From OFTM382 sp964448185 (GTDB taxonomy: Bacteria; Planctomycetota; Phycisphaerae; Phycisphaerales; UBA1924): a stretch of 41,569 nucleotides of DNA. The DNA lies in the NCBI GenBank assembly GCA_964448185.1, contig CAYUVO010000015.1, forward strand, positions 1-41,569. Direction: 5' to 3'. Below, in pieces: positions 40,195-41,569 of the stretch (position 1 is the first letter of the stretch; each line of letters begins with the position of its first letter). Made by a program: the position numbers and the translations under genes. Below the pieces are notes generated by a model. The model did no database searches and was not told the DNA's origin. It was given only the letters and a program-made list of their open reading frames with translations.

Positions 40195-41569
40195 ATGTCC
40201 AAAATCATCGGCATCGACCTGGGCACGACCAACTCCGTCGTCGCCATCATGGAAGGCAGCACCCCCAAGGTGCTCATCAACGCCTCGGGCAACCGCACCA
40301 CCCCCTCGGTGGTCGCGTTCACCGCCAAGGGCGAGCGGCTCGTCGGCCAGCCCGCCAAGCATCAGCAGGTCACCAACCCCAAGAACACGGTCTACTCGAT
40401 CAAGCGGTTCATGGGTCGGCGTCACGATGAAGTCACGTCCGAAGAAAAGTTCCTCCCCTACGAGATCCTCGGCGAAGCGGGCGAATACGTCCGCGTCAAG
40501 ATCCAAGACAACGAGTACACCCCCCAGCAGATCTCCGCATTCATCCTTCAAGAACTCAAGAAGGTCGCTGAAGACTACTTGGGCGAGAAGGTCACCCGCG
40601 CGGTCATCACCGTCCCGGCCTACTTCAACGACGCCCAGCGTCAGGCCACCAAGGACGCGGGCGAGATCGCCGGACTCAAGGTCGAACGCATCATCAACGA
40701 GCCGACCGCTGCGTCGCTCGCCTACGGCCTCGACAAGAAAACCAACGAGAAAGTCGCGGTCTTTGACCTCGGCGGCGGCACCTTCGATGTCTCCATCCTC
40801 GACGTAGGTGACGGCGTCTTCGAGGTGCTCGCTACCAACGGCGACACGCACCTCGGCGGCGACGACTGGGACCAGCGTCTCATCGGATTCCTGCTCGAAG
40901 AGTTCCGCAAGCAAGAGGGCATCGATCTCTCCAAGGACCCGATGGCGATGCAACGGCTCAAGGAAGCCGCCGAGAAAGCCAAGATCGAACTCAGCCAGAT
41001 GCACGAATCGACCATCAACCTGCCCTTTATCACCGCCAATCAGGACGGGCCCAAGCACCTCACCATCACGCTGACTCGCTCGAAGTTCGAGACGCTCTGC
41101 GCCGATCTGTTCGACCGCCTCCGTGGCCCATGCGAAGCGGCGATCCGTGACGGCAAGATCGACATCTCCAAGATCGACGAGATCGTGCTCGTTGGTGGCT
41201 CGACCCGGATGCCCAAGGTCCAGGAAATGGCCCGCGAGATCTTCGGCAAAGAACCCAACAAAACGGTCAACCCCGATGAAGTCGTCGCGCTCGGTGCAGC
41301 GGTTCAGGGCGGCGTCCTCGCGGGCGATGTCAAAGACGTGCTCTTGCTCGACGTCACGCCGCTGAGTCTGGGCGTCGAAACCCTCGGCGGGGTCACCACC
41401 AAGCTCATCGAACGCAACACCACCATCCCCACCTCCAAGAGCGAGACGTTCTCGACCGCCAGCGACAATCAACCAAGCGTGCAGATCCACGTGCTTCAGG
41501 GTGAGCGCGAGTTTGCCAGGGACAACCGCACGCTCGGGCAGTTCGAGCTCAAGGACATCCCGCCGTCAC
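40195..41569 (+). CDS. dnaK: Chaperone DnaK (Hsp70), 3' end outside the window
   Basis: 458 codons are present. ATG 40195 follows GGAGG with seven bases of spacing. The ATPase domain shows 'IIGIDLGTTNSVVAIMEG' (phosphate 1), 'AVITVPAYFNDAQRQATKDAGEIAGL', 'EPTAASLAYGLD', 'VFDLGGGTFDVSIL' (phosphate 2) and 'VLVGGSTRMPKVQ' (adenosine). The substrate-binding domain has begun ('DVTPLSLGVETLGG'). Usual length is about 640, so about 70 percent is visible. There is no grpE or hrcA upstream and no CIRCE element. The leader carries a sigma-54-type promoter. Confidence 0.97.
   Translation, partial: MSKIIGIDLGTTNSVVAIMEGSTPKVLINASGNRTTPSVVAFTAKGERLVGQPAKHQQVTNPKNTVYSIKRFMGRRHDEVTSEEKFLPYEILGEAGEYVRVKIQDNEYTPQQISAFILQELKKVAEDYLGEKVTRAVITVPAYFNDAQRQATKDAGEIAGLKVERIINEPTAASLAYGLDKKTNEKVAVFDLGGGTFDVSILDVGDGVFEVLATNGDTHLGGDDWDQRLIGFLLEEFRKQEGIDLSKDPMAMQRLKEAAEKAKIELSQMHESTINLPFITANQDGPKHLTITLTRSKFETLCADLFDRLRGPCEAAIRDGKIDISKIDEIVLVGGSTRMPKVQEMAREIFGKEPNKTVNPDEVVALGAAVQGGVLAGDVKDVLLLDVTPLSLGVETLGGVTTKLIERNTTIPTSKSETFSTASDNQPSVQIHVLQGEREFARDNRTLGQFELKDIPPS

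Noticed and set aside
1..41569. Mobile element, prophage or defence island
   Set aside because: No transposase, integrase, restriction, toxin-antitoxin or phage genes are recognisable; gene content is housekeeping and envelope functions with uniform composition.

Overview
The window looks like chromosomal DNA of a planctomycete, most likely of the class Phycisphaerae. The evidence is high GC, a Gram-negative-type envelope (LptD, heptose epimerase HldD), a PEP-CTERM-type anchored protein, several small zinc-ribbon membrane proteins, a SecD-SecF fusion, futalosine-pathway menaquinone synthesis (MqnE) and solitary housekeeping genes in short operons. This placement is inference from gene content; there is no rRNA or marker phylogeny in the window. 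I see no integrase, transposase, prophage or CRISPR array.

Layout. 1-2325 (+): the end of a secretion/pilus-type operon (GspL/PilN-like, GspM/PilO-like, TPR lipoprotein). 2349-6928 (-): phoH (PIN-PhoH), a PH-like protein, a DUF456 membrane protein and three hypothetical proteins. 7026-8264 (+): kbl. 8379-11951 (-): a very large LptD. 12093-13382 (+): STAS anti-sigma antagonist, purN and a frameshifted groES. 13383-14248: an 866-bp gene-free block built from short repeats on a 21-bp lattice. 14249-18015 (+): conserved hypothetical, MFS transporter, fumarylacetoacetase. 18065-20406 (-): GNAT acetyltransferase and proS. 20506-21961 (+): small membrane protein and a PEP-CTERM protein with a hairpin-rich leader. 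22059-30084 (-): tgt-yajC-secDF-lysM-hldD-queC-like operon. 30160-32206 (+): site-2 protease and rhomboid protease sharing a C-terminal tail. 32247-32320 (-): tRNA-Arg(TCT). 32402-33616 (+): secreted endonuclease/exonuclease/phosphatase-family protein. 33613-38103 (-): four-gene Zn/Mn-type metal ABC transporter whose two permeases each carry a MntR/DtxR-like C-terminal domain. 38224-39954 (-): mqnE and a small zinc-ribbon protein. 40195-end (+): dnaK, cut by the window edge.

The points most worth a second look are: (i) two metal permeases fused to MntR-like sensor domains that keep most of the metal-ligand positions, with a perfect 14-bp palindrome ahead of the operon; (ii) a sigma-54-type -24/-12 promoter with an upstream palindrome in front of dnaK; (iii) the 21-bp-lattice repeat block, with inverted outer arms and a related copy about 8 kb away; (iv) a degenerate QueC-like protein in the sec operon; (v) a shared tail on two adjacent intramembrane-protease-family proteins. 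Operons are tightly packed: many neighbours overlap by ATGA or TGATG.
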